Below, one piece after another: positions 8,794-17,439 of a stretch of 64,000 bases of DNA (the stretch's first letter is position 1; each line of letters opens with the position of its first letter). Below the pieces are notes generated by a model. It worked only from the letters and a program-made list of their open reading frames with translations. It was not told where the DNA came from and did no database searches. The position numbers were made by a program, and so were the translations under genes. This DNA is from Candidatus Cohnella colombiensis (lineage in GTDB: Bacteria > Bacillota > Bacilli > Paenibacillales > Paenibacillaceae): positions 1,736,001 through 1,800,000 of the forward strand of contig CP119317.1 in the NCBI GenBank assembly GCA_029203125.1, given 5' to 3'.

Positions 8794-9924
8794 ATGTTTA
8801 AAAACAAACTTTTGTTAGCATCACCCATCATTGCATTGTTGATCGTATTTATTTTTTCACTTACGTTATTCCCATCAGTCCAGCCCCAACCGAAAAATTT
8901 GCCTATTGCGATCGTAAACGAGGATCAAGGTGAACTGGGACAAACTATCGTTGATAGAGTTCAAGCTTCGGCAAACGGAGTAGAAGATTCTCCAGTTAAA
9001 TGGATGGTCGTACAGAATAATGAGCAAGTCCAAGAGGGTTTGGATAATCAAGAGTATTATGCGGCATTAGTGATTCCAAAGGATTTTAGCTCCAAGCAAG
9101 CATCACTACAAACAGCAGAACCTTCATTACCTGAATTAGAAATATATATTAATCAGGGAATGAATATGGCGGCATCAACTATGGCGAGTCAAATGTTGAA
9201 TGGAGTAGTTGACAACTTGAACAATAATGTTCGTACTCAATTACTACAAGGATTTGAAGCACAAGGTACAATGTTGACCGTACAACAGGCTACTAATCTA
9301 GTAACTCCTATTACAAAGAAGATCACAATTGTAAATGAGATTGGCACAAATAGTGCAAATGGTAACTCTCCAGTTTCATTATTCCAACCATTATGGATGG
9401 CAAGTTTAGCGGCTGCTGCAATCCTATATCTTGTTATTAGCAAACTATCTTTCACTACTAGAAAAGAGACCCTTGCAACAAAGATCAAACAAATATTTCT
9501 GGGTGCTGTTATTTCATTAATAATTGGGTTTAGTCTTTCCTGGATCGCTGACGGAATGGTCGGATTGAATATCCCTGATTACATGGATACAGCCTTATTT
9601 TTATCAATCACTTCATTTAGTTTCTTCTTAATGATTACTGCTGTACTTTCGTTAATTGGGATAAAGGGTATTCCTATTTTTGTCTTAATCCTTTTCTTCG
9701 GTGCACCTTTATTAGCATTGGCACCTGAAATGATGTCTCCATTTTACCGTGATTGGATTTACTCTTGGCTACCGATGCGATTTATGACACAAGGACTTCG
9801 AGAACTGTTCTTCTTTGGCAAAGGGTTGACCTGGAATACTCCTGTTACTGTACTTGTTTCAATTGGATTGGTCAGCATATTGATCATACTTGCAACTGCT
9901 TTGAAGCGTAATACACGAAAGTAA
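8794..9924 (+). CDS. ABC-2 type permease, YhgE/Pip-like
   Basis: This 376-residue membrane protein has one N-terminal transmembrane helix, a long extracytoplasmic domain (PIAIVNEDQGELGQTI), and about five helices in the C-terminal half, the ABC-2/YhgE-Pip layout. I chose the ATG at 8794 because AAGGAG at 8779-8784 is correctly spaced; an ATG at 8776 overlaps that site. It heads an operon with two ABC ATPases and a second permease and probably forms part of an export complex. The substrate is unknown; TetR control suggests a drug or lipid-active compound. Confidence 0.85.
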   Translation: MFKNKLLLASPIIALLIVFIFSLTLFPSVQPQPKNLPIAIVNEDQGELGQTIVDRVQASANGVEDSPVKWMVVQNNEQVQEGLDNQEYYAALVIPKDFSSKQASLQTAEPSLPELEIYINQGMNMAASTMASQMLNGVVDNLNNNVRTQLLQGFEAQGTMLTVQQATNLVTPITKKITIVNEIGTNSANGNSPVSLFQPLWMASLAAAAILYLVISKLSFTTRKETLATKIKQIFLGAVISLIIGFSLSWIADGMVGLNIPDYMDTALFLSITSFSFFLMITAVLSLIGIKGIPIFVLILFFGAPLLALAPEMMSPFYRDWIYSWLPMRFMTQGLRELFFFGKGLTWNTPVTVLVSIGLVSILIILATALKRNTRK

Positions 9925-9945
9925 TTGAGGGAAGGGGCACTTAGC

Positions 9946-10908
9946 ATGGCAATCATTGAGATTGATCATCTGACCAAGGATTACGGACAAAATCGAGGGG
10001 TATTCGATGTCTCTTTCAACGTAGAGCAAGGTGAGGTTTATGGATTTCTAGGACCGAATGGAGCAGGTAAAACATCAACTATCCGTCACATTATGGGTTT
10101 CTCACGTCCACAAAAAGGGCGAACATTGGTATTCCGAATGAACAGTTGGGAACGTGCAAGTGATATTCAAAGGGAATTGGGATATTTGCCTGGCGAAATC
10201 GCGTTTCCAGAGTCTCTGACCGGTACCGAATTCATCAGAATGATGGCGGATCTGCGTGGTATCACCAATATGAAGTATACGGAAAGCTTAATAAACAAGT
10301 TTGAGCTTGATCCCTCTGGAAGTCTAAAACGAATGTCACTCGGCATGAAGCGTAAGCTCGCGATCGTTACGGCATTCATGCATGACCCCGCCGTACTAGT
10401 TCTTGACGAACCGACAAGCGGATTGGATCCAATTATGCAGAACTTCTTTATCGAGTTCATTAAGGAAGAGAAGAAGAGGGGCAAAACGATCCTCTTATCG
10501 AGTCATATATTCTCTGAAATTGATGCGACATGCGATAAAATTTCAATTATTAAGGACGGTCGCTTGATTTCCTCATTCGTTGCAGATGAATTGCGCCATA
10601 ACGAACTTAAAACGTTTGAACTTGAATTCAAAACCGAAGTGGCATATATGCAGTTTGAGGAAAAGGCAAAATCGGTGCCTCAATTGAAGATTGTTTCGTT
10701 AACGCCGAACAAGCTGCAGACAACTTTGCAAATCAACGATTCGGATATTAATACTTTTATATCTTTCATTTCCAACTTTGACGTTAAGTTTTTCTCAGAG
10801 ATCAAATTCACATTAGAAGATTACTTCATGAAATATTACGACCGAAGAGACACCAACTCTAACGAGACAGGAGGTGCCGGTGCCAATGTCATACATTCAA
10901 ATCAATAA
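9946..10908 (+). CDS. ABC transporter ATP-binding protein (first of a pair)
   Basis: This 320-residue CcmA-type ATPase has Walker A GPNGAGKTS (about residue 36), signature-like RMSLGMKRK and Walker B VLVLDEPTSGLDP. It ends in a C-terminal extension of about 100 residues. The ATG at 9946 follows a GGGAAGGGG site. It is clearly paralogous to the next gene, sharing KDYG, IRHxMGF, GEIAFP, TGTEF and LKRMS segments, and overlaps it by 23 bases, indicating tandem duplication within the operon. The signature lacks the canonical LSGGQ, as is common in this family. Confidence 0.9.
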   Translation: MAIIEIDHLTKDYGQNRGVFDVSFNVEQGEVYGFLGPNGAGKTSTIRHIMGFSRPQKGRTLVFRMNSWERASDIQRELGYLPGEIAFPESLTGTEFIRMMADLRGITNMKYTESLINKFELDPSGSLKRMSLGMKRKLAIVTAFMHDPAVLVLDEPTSGLDPIMQNFFIEFIKEEKKRGKTILLSSHIFSEIDATCDKISIIKDGRLISSFVADELRHNELKTFELEFKTEVAYMQFEEKAKSVPQLKIVSLTPNKLQTTLQINDSDINTFISFISNFDVKFFSEIKFTLEDYFMKYYDRRDTNSNETGGAGANVIHSNQ

Positions 10909-11788
10909 CCTGACAAAGGACTATGGGGATGGTCGGGGTATCTTTGACCTCAACCTAGAGATCGAGAAGGGCGAGGTATTTGGTTTCGTTGGTACGAATG
11001 GTGCTGGAAAAACCACAACAATTCGTCATATGATGGGCTTCTTGAAGCCACAAAACGGCACCGTAACCATCAATGGGATGAACGGCTGGACGGACGCCGC
11101 CGAGATTAAGAAATTGATCGGGTATATCCCTGGAGAGATTGCCTTCCCTGATGCACCAACAGGTACGGAGTTTCTTAAGAGGCAAGCAGAACTATTGGGG
11201 TTAACAGACATGTCTTACGCGGAATCCATTATCAAGATGCTGCAGCTTGATCCCACAGCTAATTTGAAAAGAATGTCCAAAGGGATGAAGCAGAAAACCG
11301 CAATCGTAGCAGCCTTGATGGCTGATCCAGACATTCTAATATTGGATGAGCCGACAACGGGGTTAGACCCACTGATGCGAGCTGAGTTCGTCAAACTTCT
11401 GAACGAAGAGAAGAGGAAGGGAAAGACGATCTTTATGTCAAGTCACATGTTCGAGGAAGTCGAACACACTTGCGATAAAGTTGCCTTAATCAAAGGCGGT
11501 AAGTTGATTGCGGTCAAACGGACCTCTGAGGTAAGAAGAAGTGAAAACAAACAATATAAGATTGAGTTTATAACACATGCAGATTATGTGCGCTTCTTGT
11601 CCGAACCGTTCAAGATCACAACTAAACGAGATAACCAAAATCAAGTGTTTATCCAAATTAACGATGCAGATATCAATCTGTTATTCCGAACGCTTACGGG
11701 GTATCCGATCAAGTTCATTAAAGAAATCAAGTATACGCTGGAGAGTTACTTCAAGGGTATTTATGAGGAGGACAAAGTCCATGCTTAG
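10886..11788 (+). CDS. ABC transporter ATP-binding protein (second of a pair)
   Basis: This 300-residue ATPase has Walker A GTNGAGKTT, signature-like RMSKGMKQK and Walker B LILDEPTTGLDP. The ATG at 10886 follows ACAGGAGGTG; a GTG at 10874 overlaps that site and was rejected. It overlaps the preceding paralogue by 23 bases and the following permease by 8 bases, so translation is coupled along the operon. The two ATPases may form a heterodimer or each pair with one of the two permeases. Confidence 0.9.
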   Translation: MSYIQINNLTKDYGDGRGIFDLNLEIEKGEVFGFVGTNGAGKTTTIRHMMGFLKPQNGTVTINGMNGWTDAAEIKKLIGYIPGEIAFPDAPTGTEFLKRQAELLGLTDMSYAESIIKMLQLDPTANLKRMSKGMKQKTAIVAALMADPDILILDEPTTGLDPLMRAEFVKLLNEEKRKGKTIFMSSHMFEEVEHTCDKVALIKGGKLIAVKRTSEVRRSENKQYKIEFITHADYVRFLSEPFKITTKRDNQNQVFIQINDADINLLFRTLTGYPIKFIKEIKYTLESYFKGIYEEDKVHA

Positions 11789-12566
11789 CAAACCCATACT
11801 CAAACAAACGATAAAAGCCAATCTAAGGCTATGGCTCATCTTCACGATGATCATGACTGTGTTTCATGTCGTTTTTATCGCCGTGTTCAATGCAAGCACC
11901 ATATCAGACCTGTCGAGCTTGGTAAAGGACTCACCTCTTGCCAGTCTACTTGGAGAAACTTCGTTTCTAGGCATGCTTTCCAATACGTTCTATGGGATTC
12001 ATGGTGCGCTTCTTCCTATTATATTCATCATTATGACAGCGAACGGTCTAATCGCTTCGCAAGTAGATCGAGGATCGATGGCTTATTTGCTATCTACACC
12101 GACGAAGAGAAGCACGGTTGTCCGTACGCAAGCAACCTTTCTGATTGCTTCGCTTATCCTTATGATGTTGATCATTACATTGGCGGGGTATATCGCCATT
12201 CAAGCGTTCCAAGGTGAAACCGACATCCGTATTTTCGACTATTTTATGCTTAACCTAGGGTTGTTCCTGCTATGGTTTGCGACTAGTAGCATTTCTTTCT
12301 TTTTCTCCTGTGTATTCAATCTAAGTAAAAACTCATTGGCGTGGGGAGCAGGCATACCGTTGGCATTCTTCCTCTTTAAATTGATGGGGGACGTTGACAG
12401 TAGCTTGGAGAAGTTAAAGTATTTCACCTTGAACACTCTGTTTGATACGAGTGCTGTGTTGAACGGTAGCGGCTATGCGATCCAATATGTTGTTCTTGCT
12501 GTCGTTGGAGTCATCCTAAATATTTTGGCTGTACGTGTATTCCAGCGAAAGGATTTGCCTTTGTAA
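11781..12566 (+). CDS. ABC-2 type permease
   Basis: This 261-residue permease has about six transmembrane helices, with an N-terminal amphipathic start (LKQTIKANLRLW) typical of ABC-2 permeases. The ATG at 11781 follows GAGGAGGAC; the open frame reaches 68 codons further upstream, but that part lies inside the ATPase gene. It is the last gene of the exporter operon. With the permease at 8794 it makes two dissimilar membrane subunits for two ATPases. Confidence 0.87.
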   Translation: MLSKPILKQTIKANLRLWLIFTMIMTVFHVVFIAVFNASTISDLSSLVKDSPLASLLGETSFLGMLSNTFYGIHGALLPIIFIIMTANGLIASQVDRGSMAYLLSTPTKRSTVVRTQATFLIASLILMMLIITLAGYIAIQAFQGETDIRIFDYFMLNLGLFLLWFATSSISFFFSCVFNLSKNSLAWGAGIPLAFFLFKLMGDVDSSLEKLKYFTLNTLFDTSAVLNGSGYAIQYVVLAVVGVILNILAVRVFQRKDLPL

Positions 12567-12634
12567 ACGAAGCAAAGTAACATATCCGCCTCACCTACAA
12601 TATGATGAGTCTAGAAATCTAAAGAGGTGAGTCT

Positions 12635-13078
12635 ATGGCAGTTGTAAAAGCCAGAAAACAGGATATTGATATGTTGGCAAGGTTGCTTCGAGCTGAAGCT
12701 GAGACTGAAGGCGAACAGGGCATGCTCCTAGTTGGCAATGTTGGCATTAACCGAGTAAGAGCGAATTGCTCCGATTTTAAAGGACTGCGGACAATTCCCC
12801 AAATGATCAACCAGCCGCATGCGTTCGAAGCATTGCAACATGGTATGTTCTATCAAAACGCAAGAGACAGGGAACGCCGTCTGGCGCAACGGACTGTGAA
12901 TGGGGAGCGGAGTTGGCCAGCTAAATTTTCACTATGGTATTTCCGTCCAGGAACGTTCGAAAATCCCGGACCCTGTCCGCCAACTTGGTATAATCAGCCG
13001 ATCGCAGGACGTTGGAAGAAGCACTGTTTTTATGAACCGACCGCACAAGAATGTGAAAATGTTTATAATACGTTTTAA
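12635..13078 (+). CDS. cwlJ: Spore cortex-lytic enzyme, CwlJ family
   Basis: This 147-residue SleB/CwlJ-type cell wall hydrolase degrades cortex peptidoglycan (muramic-delta-lactam) during germination. It shows LARLLRAEAETEGEQGMLLVGNVGINRV with the catalytic Glu, followed by FYQNA and WPAKFSLWYFRPG motifs. It has no signal peptide or peptidoglycan-binding domain, matching CwlJ, which sits in the spore coat. AAAGAGGTGAG precedes the ATG. A gerQ partner is not next to it. A sporulation sigma-factor promoter is expected, but I could not define one with confidence. Confidence 0.88.
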   Translation: MAVVKARKQDIDMLARLLRAEAETEGEQGMLLVGNVGINRVRANCSDFKGLRTIPQMINQPHAFEALQHGMFYQNARDRERRLAQRTVNGERSWPAKFSLWYFRPGTFENPGPCPPTWYNQPIAGRWKKHCFYEPTAQECENVYNTF

Positions 13079-13130
13079 TTTATTAAACTTAGGCTGTGTT
13101 AAATCCTGATGTAGATCTTTACGATAAGAA

Positions 13131-13160
13131 AACCGCCTCGTTGTAGAGGCGGTTTATTGA
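13131..13160 (+). terminator. Terminator between cwlJ and the reductase gene
   Basis: Arms AACCGCCTC and GAGGCGGTT with a six-base loop are flanked by A-rich sequence on one side and TTATT on the other. It lies between convergent genes and may serve both strands. Confidence 0.75.
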
Positions 13161-13196
13161 GGTATCGTACTCCTGAATTTCACTCTAGCATCGCGG

Positions 13197-13757
13197 TCAG
13201 ACGATCACGCGGTAGTGAAGATGAACAACGCCGCCTTGGAAGCGGCGCTCACCAAGCAGCTCGAGACGCATGCTGAGGTTGTCCGGCAATGCTCGCTTCC
13301 CTCTACCCAAGACAATCGGATTAAGAAGCAGATGACACTCGTCGATTAGTCCCGCGCTCATCGCCTGCCCGGCAAGCTCGGGTCCGCCAATCGTAATGTC
13401 GGCTACAGAAGTCTCCTTAAGCATTCGGATCGCATTAGCATCGAATTCTCGCTCTATCCTGGTGCTGGCGCTTGACACTTCCTGAAGCGTCCGGGAATAT
13501 ACAATCTTCTCAGCCGCTCGCCAGGTCTGCGCGAATTCCTGCTTTATCTCCGGTTGATCACCGCCGGCGTCAGCCGTCTCCCAGTACACCATGTTCTCGT
13601 AGAGCCGACGTCCGTATAGGTATGTGCCGATCGGTCGCAGGAAGCCAGTCCAGAACGCATACGTCTCGTCATTGGATATCCCCCAATCGAAATTGCCGCG
13701 CTCGTCCTCAATGTACCCGTCCAAAGATATGTTATTAGCGTAGATCAGTTTTGCCAT
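13197..13757 (-). CDS. RibD C-terminal/dihydrofolate reductase-fold protein
   Basis: This 186-residue protein is of the YyaP/YwjB group with the dihydrofolate reductase-like fold. It starts MAKLIYANNISLDGYIEDE, the usual N-terminus of the group, and contains the nucleotide-site-like segment DITIGGPELAGQAM. The ATG at 13757 has GGAGGG about 10 bases upstream. An NAD(P)H-dependent reductase role is inferred from the fold; the substrate is unknown. GC content is visibly higher than in the neighbouring genes, so recent acquisition is possible. Confidence 0.85.
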   Translation of the reverse strand: MAKLIYANNISLDGYIEDERGNFDWGISNDETYAFWTGFLRPIGTYLYGRRLYENMVYWETADAGGDQPEIKQEFAQTWRAAEKIVYSRTLQEVSSASTRIEREFDANAIRMLKETSVADITIGGPELAGQAMSAGLIDECHLLLNPIVLGRGKRALPDNLSMRLELLGERRFQGGVVHLHYRVIV

Positions 13758-13826
13758 TTCAATAACTCCCTCCAATTATTAGTTCGTGTCGTTCACAGAA
13801 AACAGGCATGATTTCACCAGCATATT

Positions 13827-14003
13827 TTACTTATTCGATGCTGTATTCTCATATCCTTTGCTGTCTAAATAAAGAAACCAATCCAAATAATGTTGCAAAT
13901 ATTTAGTTGCGACGCCGTTAAAGCGATCCATCCACTTTTTTAAGCGGCTGTGGTAGAGCTGCTCACAGCCATAGGGACAATTGTGTCGTGAGAAAATGTA
14001 CAA
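13827..14003 (-). pseudogene. C-terminal remnant of an IS1595-like transposase
   Basis: On the minus strand about 59 uninterrupted codons encode HNCPYGCEQLYHSRLKKW followed by MDRFNGVATKYLQHYLDW and end in TAA at 13827-13829. HSRLKKWMDRFNGVATKYL is a segment I recall from the C-terminus of IS1595-type DDE transposases. Reading upstream, a TAG appears three codons before this (14010-14012), exactly inside the inverted repeat at 14000-14017, so the coding part is broken there. No start, ribosome site or IS ends were found. It is a degraded insertion sequence. Confidence 0.7.
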
Positions 14004-14017
14004 TTGTCCCTATGGCT
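13967..14017. repeat. 18-bp perfect inverted repeat at the transposase break
   Basis: AGCCATAGGGACAATTGT (13967-13984) is repeated in inverted orientation at 14000-14017 with a 15-base loop. The left copy is transposase coding sequence (NCPYGC on the minus strand) and the right copy is an inverted duplicate where the transposase frame stops. A second stem, GGCTGTG (13946-13952) with CACAGCC (13964-13970), shares AGCC with the left arm. Confidence 0.85.
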
Positions 14018-14095
14018 ATAGCCCATTTTACAAACCTTTAAATAGGCTAGTGCATAGAATAATAAAACAAACAATTCTTGAGAGGAGAATGAATA

Positions 14096-14629
14096 TTGTA
14101 CCGAAATTCATACCATTCATACCAATGGCATAATCCAATACATGACTATTGGTATAACATCAATTGGAGGAATAATTGGAATCATAATTATTACAATGCG
14201 AACAACACCAATTGGTATCCTTATAATTTATCGGATTTTGGACAAAGACCTTTTGTGGTGAATATTGACCAAGCCACTAAGCAAAATAATACTTACCGCA
14301 CTGCTATATGGACAGGGAAACACCTACAAGTGACCCTAATGAGTATTAATGTGGGAGAAGACATTGGTTTAGAAGTTCATCCCACAACTGATCAATTCCT
14401 ACGTATTGAAGAAGGACAGGGACTTGTACAGATGGGTGAAAGTAAAGATAATTTGAATTTTCAAGAAATGGCATGTGATGGCTATGCTATTATGGTACCC
14501 GCTGGAACATGGCACAATGTTACCAATATGGGGAATACCCCTCTAAAAATATACAGTATATATGCGCCACCTCAGCATCCATATGGTACGGTACATGTAA
14601 CAAAAGCGGATGCCATGTCCGCTGAATAA
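14096..14629 (+). CDS. Cupin-domain protein with Asn/Tyr/Trp/His-rich N-terminus
   Basis: This 177-residue protein starts at a TTG about eight bases after AGAGGAGA. Residues 1-45 are extremely rich in Asn, Tyr, Trp and His (NSYHSYQWHNPIHDYWYN and so on). Residues 50-170 form a cupin barrel with the metal-type motif HPTTDQFLRIEEGQG and the second motif PAGTWHNVTNMG. Such aromatic/Asn-rich tails recall spore coat or surface proteins of Bacilli, so a coat-associated cupin is plausible but unproven. An ATG at 14089 overlaps but yields only a 14-codon frame. A terminator follows. Confidence 0.83.
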   Translation: MYRNSYHSYQWHNPIHDYWYNINWRNNWNHNYYNANNTNWYPYNLSDFGQRPFVVNIDQATKQNNTYRTAIWTGKHLQVTLMSINVGEDIGLEVHPTTDQFLRIEEGQGLVQMGESKDNLNFQEMACDGYAIMVPAGTWHNVTNMGNTPLKIYSIYAPPQHPYGTVHVTKADAMSAE

Positions 14630-14667
14630 GGTAAGGTCACCATGTAAATATAGTGGGAAATCAAAAG

Positions 14668-14700
14668 AGAACCTGGATGAATTCCACCAGGTTCTTTAAT
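14668..14700 (+). terminator. Terminator after the cupin gene
   Basis: AGAACCTGG and CCAGGTTCT form a nine-base stem with a partly paired loop (10 bases), followed by TTTAAT. Confidence 0.8.
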
Positions 14701-14876
14701 ATGAGTGCTACTACAACATAATAATCCCCTTAAAACAAAGTATATTGTTGAAATTTCTGAGTATATTTGCTATATTTCGACAAGGGTATATGGAAAAACT
14801 GTGCAATAATACTGAATCTATTATTTCATTCAGTTGGTCCGTATGAATGCATCATCATTTGATTAGGGGGATTACA

Positions 14877-15617
14877 TTGGAAACAGTAGTTAACGAAGTT
14901 GAAGTAGGCAAGCCTAAGAAAAGGATCGACGAGTGGCTTGAATTGATCATTGTTATTATGCTCGGTGTTACTGCACTTTTCACGGCGTGGGCTACCTGGA
15001 TTGGCGGTTTGCATGGAGGCAATCAAGCTGCTAATTTTGCGAAAGCGAACAACATGTCGGCAGATGGGAATTCGCGCTGGAATGAAGCCTCTCAGTCGTT
15101 GATGAAAGACTACATCACCTACAATGAAATGAACAGCATGGAGATCGACATGGCTTATGCAAATAAGCGTGGCGATAATGAAGAAGTGGATCGTCTCGAA
15201 TGGAAGATCGAAGAGATGAGAGCGGCGAACATGAGCGAAGAATTCCAGGAAGCGTATGCATGGGCAATTGCACAGTCAAATGAAACAGGAGTACTCGTAA
15301 CGCCATTCGACAAGGAAGGCTACACCGATTCCTACTATACGGATGCGCAATCCGTATTAAATGATGCAGAGGTTGCTATGGATCAAGGCGAGAAAGACAT
15401 GGCGAACGGCGATAAATACGGTCTCGTAACAGTCATCTATACGGTCGTCTTATTCGTACTCGGTATCGTAAGTACGTTTAAAGGTAGAAGCAATCGAGTG
15501 GCACTCACCGTTGTTGCACTTTTTGCATTCGTCATTTCGACGATCTACATGCTGACGGTGCCAATGCCCTCAGGTTTTGACCTGATTTCCTACATTACAG
15601 GCAGCAGTGGCGACTGA
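14877..15617 (+). CDS. Membrane protein of unknown function
   Basis: This 246-residue protein has one N-terminal transmembrane helix (ELIIVIMLGVTALFTAWA), a long acidic, helical extracytoplasmic or cytoplasmic segment rich in Asn, Glu and Met, and two helices near the C-terminus. I chose TTG 14877 because AGGGGG lies six bases upstream; an ATG at 14847 would put this site inside the gene. The layout resembles uncharacterised membrane proteins with the motif ALxTAWAT at the first helix, but I do not recognise a family. It converges on arsC and shares its terminator. Confidence 0.75.
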   Translation: METVVNEVEVGKPKKRIDEWLELIIVIMLGVTALFTAWATWIGGLHGGNQAANFAKANNMSADGNSRWNEASQSLMKDYITYNEMNSMEIDMAYANKRGDNEEVDRLEWKIEEMRAANMSEEFQEAYAWAIAQSNETGVLVTPFDKEGYTDSYYTDAQSVLNDAEVAMDQGEKDMANGDKYGLVTVIYTVVLFVLGIVSTFKGRSNRVALTVVALFAFVISTIYMLTVPMPSGFDLISYITGSSGD

Positions 15618-15630
15618 TTTAATTATGATG

Positions 15631-15672
15631 AAAAGGTAGATGTTCGATTAACTCGAACATCTACCTTTTTTA
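15631..15672. terminator. Bidirectional terminator
   Basis: Perfect 17-base arms AAAAGGTAGATGTTCGA and TCGAACATCTACCTTTT with a five-base loop are flanked by A and T runs. It ends both the membrane protein gene on the plus strand and the arsRBC operon on the minus strand. Confidence 0.92.
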
Positions 15673-15680
15673 ATACATTA

Positions 15681-16103
15681 TTATTTACCTTCTTGAACGA
15701 ACTTCTCTATACGTTCTTTGATGGCATCACGAACCGCGCGGAATTGTTCCATAATTTCTTCTTCAGTACCTGTTGCTTTAGCAGGATCGTCGAATCCCCA
15801 GTGCCATTTAATGACGTTAGGGTTAGAGATCACTGGACAGTGCTCATCGGCGTGCCCACACAACGTGATCACGTATGTTGCCCGATTCAGGATCTCCGGA
15901 TCGATGACGTTCGATGTGTTATTAGAGATATCTACACCGGCTTCGGACATGACTTTAACCGCGCGAGGATTCAACCCATGGGCTTCTAATCCAGCGCTTT
16001 GCACTTCATAGAGGTGACCGCCTATCTCATTCATAAATCCATCCGCCATCTGACTCCGACAAGAATTGCCTGTACATAAGAAATACACGAGTTTTTTATC
16101 CAC
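15681..16103 (-). CDS. arsC: Arsenate reductase, thioredoxin-coupled type
   Basis: ArsC reduces As(V) to As(III) in the cytoplasm so that ArsB can export it. This 140-residue protein has the low-molecular-weight phosphatase-type loop CTGNSCRS with catalytic Cys10 and Arg16, and the relay cysteines Cys82 and Cys89 in LCGHADEHC. This is exactly the thioredoxin-linked arrangement of the Staphylococcus pI258 and Bacillus enzymes. It is the last gene of a minus-strand arsR-arsB-arsC operon, 30 bases after arsB. Confidence 0.96.
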   Translation of the reverse strand: MDKKLVYFLCTGNSCRSQMADGFMNEIGGHLYEVQSAGLEAHGLNPRAVKVMSEAGVDISNNTSNVIDPEILNRATYVITLCGHADEHCPVISNPNVIKWHWGFDDPAKATGTEEEIMEQFRAVRDAIKERIEKFVQEGK

Positions 16104-16133
16104 GATTGAAAGTCTCCTTTAAATTTAGCGTAA

Positions 16134-17426
16134 CTAGCCGATGAATTTTAACCAGAAGTAGAGGCCCGTGAGCGTAAGGAACAGCACAGGAATAGTTAGA
16201 ACAATTCCTATTTTGAAGTAGTAACCCCAAGTGATTTTGACACCCTTAGAAGATAACACATGAAGCCAGAGCAATGTGGCTAATGATCCAATCGGTGTGA
16301 GCTTTGGTCCCAAATCAGATCCAATGACATTGGCATAAATAAATGCTTCTCGGACTATGCCGGTTGCATCTGTTCCTTGAATGGCCAGCGCATCAATCAT
16401 AACTGTAGGCATATTGTTCATGATAGAAGAGAGGATAGCTGCAATAAAACCAGAACCAACCGTAGCAACGAAGAGTCCTTGATCTCCTACCCATTCGAAC
16501 ACTTTACCGAGTTGATCGGTAAGCCCGACATTGCGTAAGCCGTAAACGACAACATACATACCGATAGAAAATACAACAACTGCCCAAGGTGCTCCTTTTA
16601 CAAGCTTCCAAGTGTGAATTTCCTTGCTTTGTCTAGCGAGAAAAAGAAATGCAATCGCTACAACACCCGCAATAATGGACACTGGAACATTGGTAATTTC
16701 GCTTGAAAGGTAAGCAATCAGAAGTACCGCTAAGATGACCCAAGAAATCCGAAATAGTCGAACATCTTTAATGGCTTCACTTGGCTTTTTCAACTGAGTC
16801 AGGTCATAGTTCTTTGGAATACTTTTACGGAACATGAGATATAAGACCAATAAGCTTGAAGCAATAGCAAAGAGTGTAGGCACAATCATCCGACTGGCGT
16901 ATTCCACAAATCCGATATCGAAAAAGTCGGAGGATACAATGTTAACTAGATTACTCACCACGAGTGGAAGGGAAGCCGTATCTGAAATGAATCCACTCGC
17001 CATGATGAATGGCAAAATCATTCTTTGGTCAAACTTTAAAGCTCTTACCATGGCGAGGACAATGGGGGTTAAAATCAATGCTGCTCCGTCATTGGCGAAG
17101 AAAGCCACTACAGCTGCTCCAAGTAAAATGACATAAACAAACATCAAATTTCCGTTACCTCTCGCAAATCGGGCCATATGAAGAGCTGCCCATTCAAAGA
17201 ATCCTATCTCATCTAGAATAAGAGATATTAATATGATGGCAACAAAGGCCAACGTAGCGTTCCAAACAATCTGAGTGACATCCCAAACATCGTCAAAGTT
17301 AACGACCCCGACAAGGAGAGCAAGGATTGCGCCACCGCATGCTGACCAACCAATGTTAAGTCCTTTAGGCTGCCAGATAACAAATACGAGAGTTACTAAA
17401 AAAATGAGTGAAGCGATCGTTAACAT
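16134..17426 (-). CDS. arsB: Arsenite efflux permease ArsB
   Basis: This 430-residue polytopic permease has about 11-12 helices and belongs to the ArsB/NhaD ion transporter superfamily. Recognisable ArsB segments include GFFEWAALHMARFARGNG, FFANDGAALILTPIV and IGSDLGPKLTPIGSLATLLW. It exports arsenite or antimonite. It lies between arsR and arsC in one operon, starting 13 bases after the arsR stop. Length is normal and the identification is secure. Confidence 0.96.
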   Translation of the reverse strand: MLTIASLIFLVTLVFVIWQPKGLNIGWSACGGAILALLVGVVNFDDVWDVTQIVWNATLAFVAIILISLILDEIGFFEWAALHMARFARGNGNLMFVYVILLGAAVVAFFANDGAALILTPIVLAMVRALKFDQRMILPFIMASGFISDTASLPLVVSNLVNIVSSDFFDIGFVEYASRMIVPTLFAIASSLLVLYLMFRKSIPKNYDLTQLKKPSEAIKDVRLFRISWVILAVLLIAYLSSEITNVPVSIIAGVVAIAFLFLARQSKEIHTWKLVKGAPWAVVVFSIGMYVVVYGLRNVGLTDQLGKVFEWVGDQGLFVATVGSGFIAAILSSIMNNMPTVMIDALAIQGTDATGIVREAFIYANVIGSDLGPKLTPIGSLATLLWLHVLSSKGVKITWGYYFKIGIVLTIPVLFLTLTGLYFWLKFIG

Positions 17427-17439
17427 AAATCCTCCAGGT

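Noticed and set aside
11577..11780. Upstream extension of the ABC-2 permease reading frame
   Set aside because: The extra 68 codons lie inside the ATPase gene in another frame; ATG 11781 has an ideal ribosome site.
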